A stretch of 64,000 bases of DNA, from contig JAGTJL010000019.1 of assembly GCA_020746875.1 (NCBI GenBank), forward strand, positions 744,001 through 808,000, given 5' to 3'. Numbering within the stretch: the stretch's first letter is position 1; every line of letters starts with the position of its first letter. Source of the stretch: Rhexocercosporidium sp. MPI-PUGE-AT-0058 (lineage: Eukaryota; Ascomycota; Leotiomycetes; Helotiales). Positions 1-12,586 of this stretch are shown one piece after another. The position numbers and the translations under genes were made by a program. Below the pieces are notes generated by a model. The model ran no database searches. It saw only the letters and a program-made list of their open reading frames with translations, and was not told the origin of the DNA.

Positions 1-455
1 TCGTAGAGCCAGATGTGGAGCTGGAAGTCTGAAGTGTGGATGTTTGGCCCGGTTGGACGGTGTGTGTTGTTATTTTGGGAGAAGGGGGTGCCATGATGCA
101 CAGCAAATCCGCCGTCGTTGTCGCAGAAGTGTGCGATGCCATGAGCTGGGCTGAGAGAAGTATCTCCGCTACCGATGGTGCTGTGGCTGGCCTCTGAGGC
201 AGATGTGTATGAACCTACGTTGACGGAGAGGCTGCTGGTGGATGCTCCATCGTGGATTGAGTCCGAGGATGAAGGGCTGCTAGTCGCAGGCTCGAGAGGG
301 ACACCATCGTGACCTGTCGATGAGACCTGCAGGCTTGTATCGCTCCCGGCGGGCAAGTCTCTCGCTGAGTGCTGAAGAGAAGATCTAGTTTGTAATCTTT
401 CTATGTCAGGACTGTGTATTTTGTGTTTCGTGGGCATACTTCTCGTTGGGTTCAT
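1..455 (-). CDS. Ser/Thr-rich hypothetical protein, N-terminal part (3' end outside window)
   Basis: A minus-strand frame stays open from an ATG at 455 to the window edge (about 151 codons). The same frame has a TAG just upstream, near 550, so 455 or the Met at 437 is a likely start. The peptide is rich in Ser, Thr, His and Asp, with runs such as TSSPSSSDS, and has no recognisable domain; it looks disordered. It could also be an internal exon whose upstream splice I cannot see. No function is proposed. Confidence 0.35.
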   Translation of the reverse strand, partial: MNPTRSMPTKHKIHSPDIERLQTRSSLQHSARDLPAGSDTSLQVSSTGHDGVPLEPATSSPSSSDSIHDGASTSSLSVNVGSYTSASEASHSTIGSGDTSLSPAHGIAHFCDNDGGFAVHHGTPFSQNNNTHRPTGPNIHTSDFQLHIWLY

Positions 456-1969
456 GAGCAGTGCTATGCTTAGGTAGTCGCTCCTTGGACTCGGTGTCCA
501 TCGGCCCCGAGTTCTGAATGCGATCCATAGTATATTCGCTGCCGGTGACTAATGGAGAGTAATAGTGGAAGCACAAAGAGTTTCGAGTAGTCGAAGAATG
601 GAGGTCCCATGGAATGTGAAGCAAGTATCAAGTGGTGTTCAAGTTGTAGAGAGGAAAGATATGGGAGGGGAGGGAAAGGTCTTATGTAGTTTCAACACTT
701 GCGGCAGTTCTACCGCGACTTTCATACGCCTCTTCTTCGCCGATGTCTGGCAGTGGAACAGCGCATCACCGTCCTCTCTCCCAGTTTTGATCAAATGGAA
801 CATGCTCCCGCAACTGTACTTGTTAGGATGATGACATGGGTTGGGCATAGAAACCCATATAGCAATTCCATCCAATCAGGGATAGTGAAATAAGATAAGC
901 CGATGGCAGGTGTGTCCCGGCGTTTCGAAGCAAGTTGCGAACCACACAACCAACGATTAGAGCGATTGGCTAGCGAATGTACTTTGGGTTGTCCGACTTA
1001 CAACTGCTGAATCCCCATTGGAGAGCCGGTCCATTGAAAAGTATAAGGCAAACACAAAGCTTCAATAAGTCTACATACCACCACAAGCGCATGGCCCACA
1101 AGATGCGGTGAAGCCACATGCAGTGATTTGCCATATTCGAGAAAGGTGTTGTTGGCACACGTCCCCCGCAGAGCTTTATCAGACATTATTCAAAATTGTA
1201 GATTCAGTCATCTCCTTTACCTGCCTCAACGAAAACGAATTACTTTTGCTGTGCCCTGCTCGAGAATAAGGTCAGCTTTCCATATCCCGCTTTATAAATT
1301 TATGTGTGGGCATGCTGTAACCCTGGCCTCGAGACGAACGCGGGCTGGTTTGATGCACCAGCATGCCATTGCTAGCAACGATTTGCTCGATTTCCATGCA
1401 GTAGAATGTACGCCGGGCTGGTACTCATAGAGGCGAGGCTGCAGCCGTGTACGTAGTAAATGTGAGAGGGCGCCTTGTCTTGCCAAGACGAAAACGAGCA
1501 ACGGCTCAACACCTACAAATGCCTTCCTTTGTTTTCGCATTATCGTGCCTTACCTAAGCTGCCTGTGCGTGCCACTGGCTGGAAACGACGTTCTCGTGTT
1601 ACGGGTTCATCGATCATTGTTGCCCGATGATGCGGGCTGTCAATCTCGTGTCCCATTGCATCGAGAACCTTGCACAGCGTGAGCCAGCTGGGCGGACCGG
1701 GTCAATACTCTCCGATGTGTGATCTGGCTAACATTCAGCTTTCCATACCTAGGTAAACTGGTATTTAGGTTCTGAATCTCGGAATCAAGGACAGCCCAAA
1801 GTCTAAGTTCCCCTTTTGTTAGCATCTTTGCGCCATTATCTAACTCTCTTTTGTAGGGTTAGAGTAAATGTGAAGCTAGGAACCCTATAGCCTTAATGTG
1901 CAAGTCTCATCTTTCAGCAAAGAGTTGTAGCTCAGATCGAGCATAGAACAATGCCCTCATTTCCCGGAT
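456..1969. other. No supportable gene
   Basis: Only short frames without good start context or conserved sequence are present on either strand. I see no repeat structure or RNA gene. Confidence 0.5.
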
Positions 1970-2311
1970 TTAACCCCCCCGGACCTGCGTCAAGCTTTTT
2001 CTTCTTCTTCTCCACCACCAGCCAATTGCGATAAACCTCCGGTGCCTTCCTATGCCTCTCCTCTCGTTGAAGTTCCCCGAGTCAGTCGTGCGAGTAAACG
2101 CACAATAATAAAGCACTATGCCCATTCTCTGCCCTGGAGAACCGTTCATGATTATTTTGAGCATTTGGTGCCGCTTACTCCTTGTTACCCAGACCATGAA
2201 CCCAATGCCCATTGCCGCTAATTCTGCAAGGAAGAGACCAAACCAAACAAAATTGAGAAATTTCTCGCTGGTATTGCAATGACGCGCTGAAGCTGCTTCG
2301 GAGTGTGACAT
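1970..2311 (-). CDS. Possible small single-pass membrane protein
   Basis: The ATG at 2311 sits in favourable context (TTAAAATG). The frame contains one clear hydrophobic helix at residues 19-42 (KFLNFVWFGLFLAELAAMGI...), followed by basic residues. Inside it, near 2170, GTAAGC...CTCCAG could be a 45-base intron that keeps the frame, so the spliced product would be about 98 aa instead of 113. The C-terminus is Arg/Trp-rich and low in complexity. No family is recognised and the call rests on start context and the helix only. Confidence 0.28.
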   Translation of the reverse strand: MSHSEAASARHCNTSEKFLNFVWFGLFLAELAAMGIGFMVWVTRSKRHQMLKIIMNGSPGQRMGIVLYYCAFTRTTDSGNFNERRGIGRHRRFIAIGWWWRRRRKSLTQVRGG

Positions 2312-3649
2312 TCATTTTAATTGCGTTATATCGTGTGGACTCTGATTAATGTACTTTGTTTTCAAATCTGATACCCTTCAGCAGACACGAAGTGGGAAAG
2401 GTCACAAGTGGTACGTACCGAGGAGACAGTCGAGATGCAGATTTTAACAACAATCTGTCCTCTCTGTTTATTGTCTTTGTGAATAAGTTAAGTTCCGATT
2501 TCTAAGAATGATTAGAAGGGATCCAGTGCGCAAGGCAAGATACCTCATTTACCTAGTAGCTTGTTGTACTTAAATTTCTGCCGTCATATCTTCGTCAAGT
2601 TCGGTGCTTTCGACGAAGCAAGTACCAACCCAGCCGTACCCGAGAAAAGCCTAAATGAGACTCTAATATACTTTCAGAGTGTTTCAGTCATAACAAAAAT
2701 TCCTTACTTGCAATGGTTCTCGGTTGATGTAGCATATTCATGGTATGCAAAAGATCAAGTCTTCAACATCCCGGAGGATGCGATCAAGCTGGCAATAATA
2801 CAAGGCGGGCCTGATTTATGAACTTGAGATCCGTAACATTTCTATGTTTCGCCTACAAGCTATCACAAGTCTTCTCTGGCGTCTAATTTGCGCTCTCGAT
2901 GTTTTGACTTGCAAAGTTAGTCGCTCGCTTAGCAATGTTTTCGTGGTTACTAGGTGAAACAGCACCCGTGGAAAATGATCCAGCAAAATCGAAAAATAAA
3001 GCGACTCAAACCCATTTAGATAGGTGAGCTGAGAGACTTAGCTCCAGCTTCATGGATCCCGATGCTAAGAGTTTGTGACAGGGGTCTAACATTCGTTGTG
3101 TCAGCGTGGAAAGTGGGGTGGAGCAAGAGCAAGGATCCCGAAGAGTTCCTTTACAGCGAATGAAAAGTCGTTGCCGCCGTAGATATACTTGATGATTCTT
3201 GGAGGAATTCGCTATTTAGATACATGAGTGGCATAGCAGAGTGAACCGCAAGCTTAGCCGACCTAGGCAGCGAAGAGATTGTTGATATCCGCCGCCCATC
3301 CCCGCTTGACGTCTGACGTCGCCTTGTAGCGACAAATGCGAAGGTATGTGAGAATAGTAACGCGTTTACAACTTCATTGATTCTCGAGGCCCTGTATCCG
3401 ATCAGCCATGGTGCTAGGTAATTCGTAATTTTGCCAAGCATGTCCCAGGAGCAGCGCATGCATCCCCGAATGCCAGCAATACGCGGATTGGCATGCACTT
3501 GCACTGTGTGCCATCAAGTTTGCAAGGAACGATGCAGTAATTGCACAGTAAAAGCGAAGCTTTTGGTTGAAGTATTCAAGTTTGGGGGAATCAAATTTGG
3601 AGGTTGAGCCAGATATAAATTCTCAACACTGCCGGCCCGACGAAAACAA
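2312..3649. other. No supportable gene
   Basis: Short frames only, mostly without an ATG in good context. The right end is the 3' flank of the dioxygenase gene. Confidence 0.5.
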
Positions 3650-4718
3650 TCAAAAGGCCTCAACGGCAACTTTCTCAGCAATAATACTCTCAGGAGTATT
3701 CTCTAACACATCTTGAAACTCCACCCACCCCTCCATCTTGCCTAGCAAATGCTCACCATACACTACCTCGTCACCATTGACGCTCTGGACCACACATTGC
3801 AAGCCAGGCTCGAAGAAAAATGGCACCGAGTATCGTCCCGTGGGCTCAGTTCCCTCTTTCTTGGAAGATCGAACTCTGTGATATGTAGCCACCCATTTAT
3901 CACCGCTGACCTTGGCCATCAAATCGCCGATGTTGACGACCATGCTACCCGGTACGTACGGTGCCGGGATCCACTCCCCTTCACTATTTCTGACTTCCAG
4001 CCCACCAGTCCTGTCTTGATGCAGCAAGGTCAGAATGCCAGAGTCTGTATGCGGTGTGCAGATTAGTTCTTGTTTCCTAGACGCTGGAACCCGAGGGTAG
4101 TGGAGGAGTCGGAGGGTGCTCAGGGAGTCTTGGAGGTAGTGATCGAAAAATGACGAGGGCTTGCCAAGAGCGACAGCCAACAGGGAAAGGAGCCGCGATG
4201 AAAGACTCTGAAGCTCATTGTGCAGCGTTTCACATCGAGCTTGGAACTTTGCATGTGAAACAGGGAAAACATTGGGTTCTGTAAGATCGAATTTCGGGCT
4301 GACGACGGCTGATGTGCTCGGCCTACTGGAGGGCGTGCCGAGCTCGAATCCTTCTTTGAGATTATCATCTCCTTCTTGTGGCGGGAAGTATCTGTGAAAT
4401 TTAGTTGGCGATAAGTTTAAAAAGTGTGGCGTGGACGTACCCTCGATATGTGTTCCTGTTCGTCGGTACGAAGGTCTTCTTTGCAAGCTTCATCTTCTCA
4501 TCCATAGTCAACCCATTGGGACCGAAAAACTCATCACAGACTCCGAAAACATCGTCGTGGGTGTATGTAAGAGGGAGATCTGTGAGATATGCGAAGCCAG
4601 TACTAGAAAACACTTCGTTTAAACGCGATGCTAGGTGTGTTAAGTCTTCTGGCCTAGGGGAGGGAGAAGACAGAGCTGCCAGAGACACGATTGGGAGTGA
4701 CGAAAAGGAGGTAGACAT
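3650..4718 (-). CDS. 2-oxoglutarate/Fe(II)-dependent dioxygenase (isopenicillin N synthase-like)
   Basis: Two exons (4718-4441 and 4391-3650) join across a 49-base intron (GTACGT...CACAG) to give 339 aa; the junction restores the family sequence TYRGYFPP. The N-terminal DIOX_N region starts right after the Met (SSLPIVSLAAL). The C-terminal double-stranded beta-helix holds the iron triad: HTD near residues 205-207 (PHTDSGILTLL), the second His near 263 (ATYHRV), then the 2-oxoglutarate-binding RYS motif near 278 (GRYSVPFFFEP). Members of this family hydroxylate or desaturate small molecules, often in secondary metabolism, but no biosynthetic cluster is seen here, so the substrate is unknown. 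The length is normal and nothing is broken. It is most likely a cytosolic enzyme, since no signal peptide is visible. Confidence 0.92.
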
Positions 4719-7653
4719 GTTGCACGAAATACAGAAATTTTGAAATCAATTTCCATTCAAAATTGGAGACAATGGTCGTACCTTTATACCAAATTCCAGC
4801 GCCAAAATTGGTACCATGTTCTCCCTATGGCAAATCCAAGCCCACCCACGACCGCGTCTACTGCAGAACAGCGGAGTCGACTTATGGAGATCATTCAAAG
4901 ACCAGCATCTTGCTATACTAAAAACTCACCGGGGACGGGGAATTGTGATCCCGTTACGTGTAAGCGTCCTTTGGTTTTCCATGTCGTCAAAGTCGTCCAG
5001 TTAGACTGCGGCCCACTCAGCCTGGTCGTGTGCCCAGTTGCCAAATTCAATGGGGACGCCATGATGAAAAGGGTAAAACTATCCCCACTGCTCGATCACT
5101 GGACGCTGTTGAGACCTTGGTACCCAGATGGTGTTCGGGATGACGAGAGGTGGAGAAGATGGTGCACAAATCGAAAGTTAGTTTGTGCTCGTTAGTCAGC
5201 GGTCGAGCTTCTAGGTCTCACATGACCCAGTGAAAGCCCTAGAGACATGAAGATGCTTAATCCAAAGAAGAGTTGATCTACAGAGTATTGAGAGAGTTAA
5301 CTCGGCAAGAGAGGGTCACAGTTTCCAGGGTCTGTAAGCTATAGGTCACATGACTTTCTACAATCAGGGTCTTCGGTCACAATTCTCAGGGCAGTAAAAA
5401 GGATGACATGTTTATGTTAAAAAAAGACGCCAACCGTATACTTAGAAACATTATCGCAGAATGTTCGTATCCTTGTTTACGACAAAATCTCAACTTTCTG
5501 TATTAAGCGAGCCGTAAAGGGGGCGAACATACAGACACTGTAAGTGCTGTGTCGTAACATCTTGACCTCAAGACACCACAATCTATATCTTAGGCCATGC
5601 CAATGTTTGAATCTTATCTACTCAATGTCAGGCTCCGACTGCTAAATATTAACATGAAGTAATTTGGAAGCTTAGTCGTGAACCTACATCTCCTGAACAC
5701 CTAGCAAGGCTGATTTTTCTACCAATAGCATTTTTGGAGCCTCTCCCCCATAGTCAGTCCAGTATTTGATGTTTCATGTACCCAATCTTGAAGTTGAGCT
5801 GCCGCTTCATTCGGACCTAGAGGGCCACCGAAATCATTCTCGCCGCTGTCGGCGCTGTGGTCCTCTTCTGGTTATTCGACTTGGGTATAACACGCCAATC
5901 CATACCCTCTGGTAGGTTACACTCAGAATGATCTGGCTCGGCTCGCTAGGCGCTCGGCTATAGGAGCCTTCGTGGAGTACCTAAGAGAGATTTGTGTTTC
6001 AGTGGTGGTGTCGTTGACGTTATGAGGTTCACAGTTTTCGCTGAATATTTTAATCGAACAGGGAGGAGATGAGTCGGTCTACGATTTTGTGTCATGAAGA
6101 ATATTTTTAAAAGCCGTCTCATACTGTTGGAAGTATTCGGAGGGAGGTCTTTAGGGTGACTTGTTCGCATTCTAAAGGTAGCTGTTGGCAAGTTGGAAAG
6201 GTCACAATCTGTGTACAGAAGTTCTCAAAAGATGTCAGTCACCTACTTTTTGGACTTGAGTGAGCCTTTTTGCTCTTGTTTGCTTCCGCCATGTTAAGCA
6301 ATAGAGTTGAGAAGCGTGTAGGATTGAGTCAAGGTAATCGTAAAAGCCGGGAACTCTTAGAGTGTAAGGCTTGGTGCTGCGAATTACTTTATCACAGTAT
6401 CATCAACAGCCCTGGATTACAACGAGCTTTATATGCACATGAGCAAAAGCTGCCTGGAGGTTTGGAAAATCGATGAGCCTATTGAGCATCATCTGGCAAG
6501 AAGAAGGAACTAGAAGACAAACAGTCTGGAACCGGGCTAAGCCATAATGCGGTGAGGGACAGCGCAACTCCAAACCATCTAGCATTGAGGGACCCCAAAA
6601 GGGCGACGCGCAGTTTTCAAGCTTGTTGGAGGGGGCTTATATACATCGACTTCTCTTCCTTGCTAGTGACGGACCTTTCAATTAGGAAAACGGCACATAC
6701 CCTCTGCTTTTCGAATCTGGGATGGAGACTTAACTCATTGCATGAAGGCTTGGAATTTCAGGGACAAGGCTGGCAATGTGTGATTTCACTGCTGCTACAT
6801 AGTTTTTGTTGACAATCACTTCGTCCCCAGAACCAGTTGTGGAATGTATGTGATCTAACTCTATGCTGAAGGCTCCTTATGGGTGGCAGTACCACATGAT
6901 GGCATTGGCACTTGAATCGGGCGTGCTCCCTATCGATCATGGAATGAGACGCGGGAAGGGACCTACCATCGCACCCAACCGATGACAATAATTGTGAGTA
7001 TTTTCCGGGACTTGGAACTCGATTTGTGGTCATTTGTCCTTGCAGCAAGTTGTTTGATATTCTTGTAAATGCTCACCGCTAAGTAAACAAGCTTAAACGT
7101 GCATATACGAAATGGCGAGTAATGAAAGCGGTCGGAACACCCATGTACTGCAAGTGCAAAAGAGTAGTGACCACCTAGCAACACCTGCTTTTGGACCTCT
7201 AAGTCTGATCGTCAATGAAAAATGACAAGCCGCGTAATCTTTCGATCCTGCTGAATAGCCGACGAAATCTGGTCGAACTCTCATCACTGGCACGGGAAGC
7301 TGGTCTGCAGGACGTACGGCTCGGCTAAAAATGTTGTGACCCTGCGTCCTGACTTGATTGAACAGAAGTCATATCAGCTCGGCTAGATACTGACAATCTG
7401 GCAGCCTCACTAGCGATCTTCAAGCTTGGACTAGAATAGACCTATCAAAGACGAAACCCAGAATAAGTTGCAGCTAATCTTCCTGGTCGGCATTACCAAT
7501 TACAGCATGGAGAAGAAACAAAATCCAATCATCCCATTTTGAACGCCATGGCCAACCCTTGTACCAGTCACCTAGAAGATTCAGTGCATCAGAACTAGGG
7601 TGGATAGTTATGTCGGTGACTTATGCAGTGGTAATGAGGATTCACTTACCACG
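4719..7653. other. Gene-poor stretch
   Basis: About 2.9 kb with only short, composition-driven frames on both strands. The 4719-4800 part is presumably the promoter of the dioxygenase gene. I found no conserved protein fragment, tRNA or tandem repeat. Confidence 0.5.
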
Positions 7654-8157
7654 TTACAACTTCTCAAGCCTCTGAATCTCCCACTTGGACTTCTCAAGTC
7701 TCTCAGCAAGAGACATCTTGTCAAGACTTGTCTCATGCACCCATTGTTCAAGCTGAAATTGTGACTTCTGAGTTTTGGAGCGGCGGAGAGCAGCAACATC
7801 CAGCCCGCCCGAAGTATGTTTTGGAGATTGTCTGGATCCGTCATGTTGTGCGATATCCAACACATATGGCTGATCGACTCCCACATGTTGAATTGCCTGT
7901 TGTGGGTCTGCAAGTGCAAGACTCACAAAAATTGGAATCTCATCGAGACTGTGGAAGTGACCTTGTTCGGTGGGCTGAGCTTTGAGAATTGGCTTGAAAT
8001 TGATGACTCCCTGACCGTTTCCTTGAGATTTGTCTTCAGCATTTGTTACGGGAGAGGGAGAGCGACCCGAGGAGAGTGCTATTAACACATTGGTGTCAGA
8101 GCCGGAAAATCATTAGCAAGCAAGCCCAAAAAGAACTTGTCAGTAGTACTCACTCAT
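7654..8157 (-). CDS. Orphan protein with C-terminal QLEQW...RLEK motif (paralogue of the gene at 12.6-13.3 kb)
   Basis: The main exon (8078-7654) is open and ends in a charged helical segment, QLEQWVHETSLDKMSLAERL. This closely matches the C-terminus of the gene at 12587-13268 (QLEQWAHNISNEKMTVHERL). The frame has no ATG of its own. A phase-compatible model uses ATGA at 8157-8154, then a GTGAGT...TTAATAG intron, giving 142 aa with only four coding bases in exon 1. An upstream ATG at 8206 (MTVKESRIFREEAIF) begins another short frame that does not join in phase at that acceptor; it would need a later acceptor. The middle of the protein is Pro/Gln/Ser-rich and probably disordered. Function is unknown. 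Confidence 0.55.
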
Positions 8158-10346
8158 TCTCGAAGATTGCCTCTTCTCTGAATATCCGTGATTCTTTGAC
8201 AGTCATTTTGGATGATGACAGAGGGGGTGCTTGTAGAACTGAATGTGGTATATAGTTAAGAACTAGAAATTCAGAAGTAAAGTTGCCCAAGAGATCAGAG
8301 GTTGTTTAACTCTGGTTAATCAAGAGGAGACGATCAAAAAGAATGGAGGGGACTGACATCTAACTTATATAAAGATATGTCGCCTGCGGCATGATGGTAA
8401 GATTTCAGTGCGTACTCCTAACTTAAACCCATCAATGCCAACTAGGACAAGGCAATATAGTTGCCAACAATTGCGAACCACGAACCGTAATGTCTTGCAG
8501 CAGCCGTGGTTACTTTTTTGCCCTTCTCTGTGTCATAGAGGCACGATCGCGAGAAAACGCCTCGCATCCTGTAAAAAGGCAGTGCTCGATGAGCAAATGC
8601 AGGTCCTTAGTATGGTTTGCCTTTCTAAGCAACCCATTTCGGGCGCGAGAGGGCGATACCCTCAGTGGTCAGCACGTATTACCCAGGGAGAGACTCGCGA
8701 GACAGTGACCTTTGGGATCAGGGTCATCTTTAGTGCGAGTAAACAAGAGTGAGGCAGGCGTGGTTCGCATTTTGGCGAGCTGTATGCCCTGGGTAAAATC
8801 CAGGTCCTGGCCCTCCCTCCCCCTTCATCTTTTGATAGACGGCGTTCGTGAGAGGACCAGTCAACCTCATTTGTGTCCGTAAAAAAGTTGGCGGTCAAAA
8901 TGAACATACTTTTGAAAATTAGATCCAGTGCTATACCTGTAAAGCAACAGACTTTAGTTGCCAATACTTCGTGCTCATTCTTTCTCACTCCGAAGACACA
9001 GCTAATGGAAGCAAACACAACAGACACCCACAGAAAACAAAGAAGGCAAAGAGACCCGACTGTGCGGTCAACGACTTGCTAACCACTGCTCAAAAAGCCA
9101 TCGGACGAACCAATAGCAAATCATTCATATCTCTCCAGCGGTGCGTTCTCAGTACATCAATCGCTTTGCTTTGTTTTAAAACAAGGCGATATTGTGATTG
9201 CCTGGTGCGCCGAGGCCGAGCCAGCGCCGAAATAGCCTTACGCACGGGTGGGATTATGGCCTTGCAACCAAGTTCCAGCATCTGGATGGCCACATCATCG
9301 AGGCAACCACCATAATTACCGCATCATTTCGCACGGGAGGTGCAAAATGTTGGAGGTCATCAGACTGCATGTCCGGATGCCACTGCACAATGGCCGCGTC
9401 TGTTGAATCTGCGCTGAGTCTGTCCTCGAACGCCGGAACATGTCGAATTTAAACACGTATGTATGATATCACAGCTAGGCAGGGGAACGACGCGAGGACA
9501 ACTAACCTGATAGATTGAGAATCCGTCGTAGTAGATGCTAGTCACGTCGAGATTGTGGTGCAGCTGCTGTTTCCAAGGGCTGAGATGTGTTACTTGCGTC
9601 AGATATCAGATCAAAGTTACTGGAATGTGAAATTCAGCCCTGGAGTTTAGAACGTACCGGCTGCACTCGCTAAAACGGTACGCTAATTGTTGCTCAATTA
9701 CGCTATTCTCTCATCTTGACTGTTGACACCTCACACAACCGTCATCGCAATTATGTATTTAATTTCCGCCGCTTTGTCATGAAGACACTGCTTCGAGAGA
9801 CTTCCATTAGCCAAAGATACTGAGACACAGGATTATCTCATAATTTTCCGGTTATTGCCATTGAATCGAATGTGCCAAGCCCGAGCGTTGATTCTCATCA
9901 TCTTGGGACTCATGAGATCGAGATGGAAAGCGATGATACAAATCGAAAGGCATGCTGATGAGTTTAAGCAGCAGATTAGGATGACAGAGAGTTGTTGTGG
10001 TAATTCGATGTTCTGTCACTTGTACTATTAGCCACCATTTTCGTATATCCTCGTTCTTCGTACTTCATCACCAGAAAATTTCCGATATCATTGTGGAAGT
10101 GGAAACTCCAAAGAGTTTTCAGCTCTTATATCACTTCTCTAGTATGCATCTTTCAACACTAATCCCCTTCCCTTCATCTAATTATCGAAATTTCTCCCAT
10201 TTCTAGTTAGTCATGACCTCGCTCCGCTTTGTACCGAATACCGCTTACCCTGCTAGCCTAGCTGCTGAATTCTATTTAACCACCTTAAAGTCCGTAAACC
10301 CTTCATAAGTGGGATTTCCTTGGGAATTAGGAAGCTTTCATTCAAC
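8158..10346. other. Gene-poor stretch, upstream region of the carboxylesterase
   Basis: No frame with a good ATG and family resemblance is seen. The last 200 bases before 10347 are pyrimidine-rich and probably carry the esterase promoter and leader. Confidence 0.5.
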
Positions 10347-12198
10347 ATGTGGGAGATGCTTCAAGGTAAACGCCAAAGATGGCTCATGGTGGCTTCCATC
10401 ATAATCGCTATATCTGCTGTTGGTGTGGCAGTCTGGCCAGTTCACAAGGATCAAAAGTTTCAGTCGCTTGTTGATCTAGGATACTCTGAGTATCAAGGCA
10501 CGGTTTTGGAATCTAGAGTCACTCAATATTTGGGAATGCGGTATGCTGCTCCGCCAGTTGGGAATCTACGATTCAGAAAACCAGCGAAGCCATTCAAATC
10601 TGAAGAGATACAAGATGCAACTGCCGTGAGTCCCCATATTCTATCTTGGTGTATTTACTAAAAGAGTGAGTAAGTTTCGCCCTATATGTCTTGGGACTGA
10701 TTCAAAGTTTCCATCATCTTCTCAAGCAGAGGATTGTCTTTTCATCAATGTCTGGGAGCCTACGTTGGCAACTCCCGAGTCAAAACTTCCCGTTTGGGTC
10801 TATATGCAAGGCGGAGGCTACGCGTATAATTCAAATGCCAACTACAACGGATCAACTGTTGTAGCGACCTCGGATCATCAAATCGTCTTCGTGAATTTCA
10901 ACTATCGAGTCTCTTCGTGGGGTTTCCTGGCCAGCGAAAAGGTAAGAAGCGACGGGGACCTGAATGTGGGACTGCTTGATCAAAGATTGGCCTTGGAATG
11001 GGTACAAGAGCACATACATCAAGTGAGTTTTGTTTATCTGTCCCACTAAGTTGACTAATAGTTCTTGCCAGTTTGGTGGTGATCCTGAGAAAGTTGTCGT
11101 TCATGGCGTATCTGCGGGCGCTGGATCGTTGGCATTACATCTCACAGCGAAGTAGGTTCGTCAATGTCGATGTAGAAAACCTACTGACAATTCTTGAGTG
11201 GTGGACGTGACGATGGGTTGATACGAGGTGCTATTCTCGAGTCTCCGTTCTTCCCAACACAACCAAAAGTCATGGATCTCGAATGGCAATTTGACAGGTA
11301 TGTCAACGCAACAGGCTGTGCTGGATATACCGACCAGTTAGCCTGCTTGAGGTCAAAAAATACGGCAACACTTCAAGCTGCCAATGTCGCGAGTCCATAC
11401 CCTGGCCGGACAGTAGTTCCTCGATTCTATTGGACTCCAACTACTGATGGCTATTTTATTCGAGATTATCCATACAAAATGTTCCAGGAAGGAAAGTTCG
11501 TCAAAGTTCCTCTCATGATCGGCGGTACGTACACCTTTCCATGCCCTCAACACCAGTACTGACACCGCAAAGATGACACGAACGAAGGAACTGGATTTGC
11601 AGCTGATGCGGCAACCCAGGAAGAAGTTGGGAGTTTTCTCCAGGACAATTTTCCTCTCCTGACTAGCAGCGACACTGCAGCCATCAACGGTCAATATCCT
11701 CTCATGGAAGCCCTCCCCCAGCACGAAGCATACTTCCCGTCGGCAGCTGCTGCTTATGGCGATGCGGTCTTTTCATGTTCTAGCCTTCACTTGGCACTTT
11801 CATTTCTGGCCCGCGACTCCCCTTCTTCCGTCTGGAATTACCGATACAACGTCCTACAAGACGATAATATCGCTGCCGGGATCGGAGTCCCGCATACCTT
11901 CGAAACTGCTGCTATCTTCGGAGTCGGGAACACTGGTAGCTTCAATGCGAAGAGTAGCTACCTGAGCTACAACAAAAACATTGTACCAATTGTTATGAAC
12001 TATTGGATCAGCTTTGTGAGAAGCCTGGATCCGACGTCGCATCGACATGAGAGTGCGCCGAAGTGGGAAAATTTCGGCGAGGGGAATAGGAGGAGGATTT
12101 TGTTAGAGACAAATACAACAAGGATGGAGGACGTGCCCGAGGGTCAGGTGAAGAACTGTGAATTCTGGAAGGGGCTCTCGAGTATATTGGAGCATTAA
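10347..12198 (+). CDS. Type-B carboxylesterase/lipase, membrane-anchored or secreted
   Basis: Five exons (10347-10625, 10675-11022, 11072-11151, 11199-11524, 11573-12198) with 47-49-base introns give 552 aa. A hydrophobic helix at about residues 12-30 (WLMVASIIIAISAVGVAV) follows basic residues and fits a signal anchor or uncleaved signal peptide. The alpha/beta-hydrolase body has the type-B signature EDCLFINVW, the oxyanion segment MQGGGYAY, the nucleophile elbow GVSAG (Ser223), the acid in TNEGT (Glu349) and the catalytic His in GVPHTFE (His452). The elbow has Val where GESAG is usual, which may alter activity but keeps the Ser. Enzymes of this family hydrolyse carboxylic esters; the substrate is unknown. 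The first ATG in frame is 10347. The esterase is flanked by the two related orphan genes. Confidence 0.93.
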
Positions 12199-12586
12199 GC
12201 GGTGTCACATGATTTTGTAAACAAGACTTAGGGGCATTGAACAATGGATATAATTCTAGGATAGACGGCCAAGCCAGCGAACAAAACCCGAACCAAAATT
12301 AAAAATGTTAAGTTTTAGCTTCTAAACACCGTGTCAAAGCGTATCACCTTCTATGATGTTGAATACCCAGATGTTAACTTCGAAAAGGGGGGGAGGATAG
12401 CACAGGTAGATGATACGAGTCCATTTATATTCTGAGTGAAGAAAGGATTAACTTGAGATGCTCGAATAATGATTGGGAATAGTGACAAGTAACTATAAAA
12501 CAAAGAAGAAAAATATAAACAAACTCCATTCTCCCATGATTCATAAGCCTTACGAAGTGTTATTGGAACGTCAACCCATGTCTCTT
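12199..12586. other. 3' flanks of two convergent genes
   Basis: Lies between the esterase stop and the stop of the minus-strand orphan gene. AT-rich, with no coding signal. Confidence 0.6.

Noticed and set aside
2561..2821. 86-codon plus-strand frame that looks fairly protein-like
   Set aside because: No ATG in the frame and no acceptor-donor pair that would make it a supported exon.
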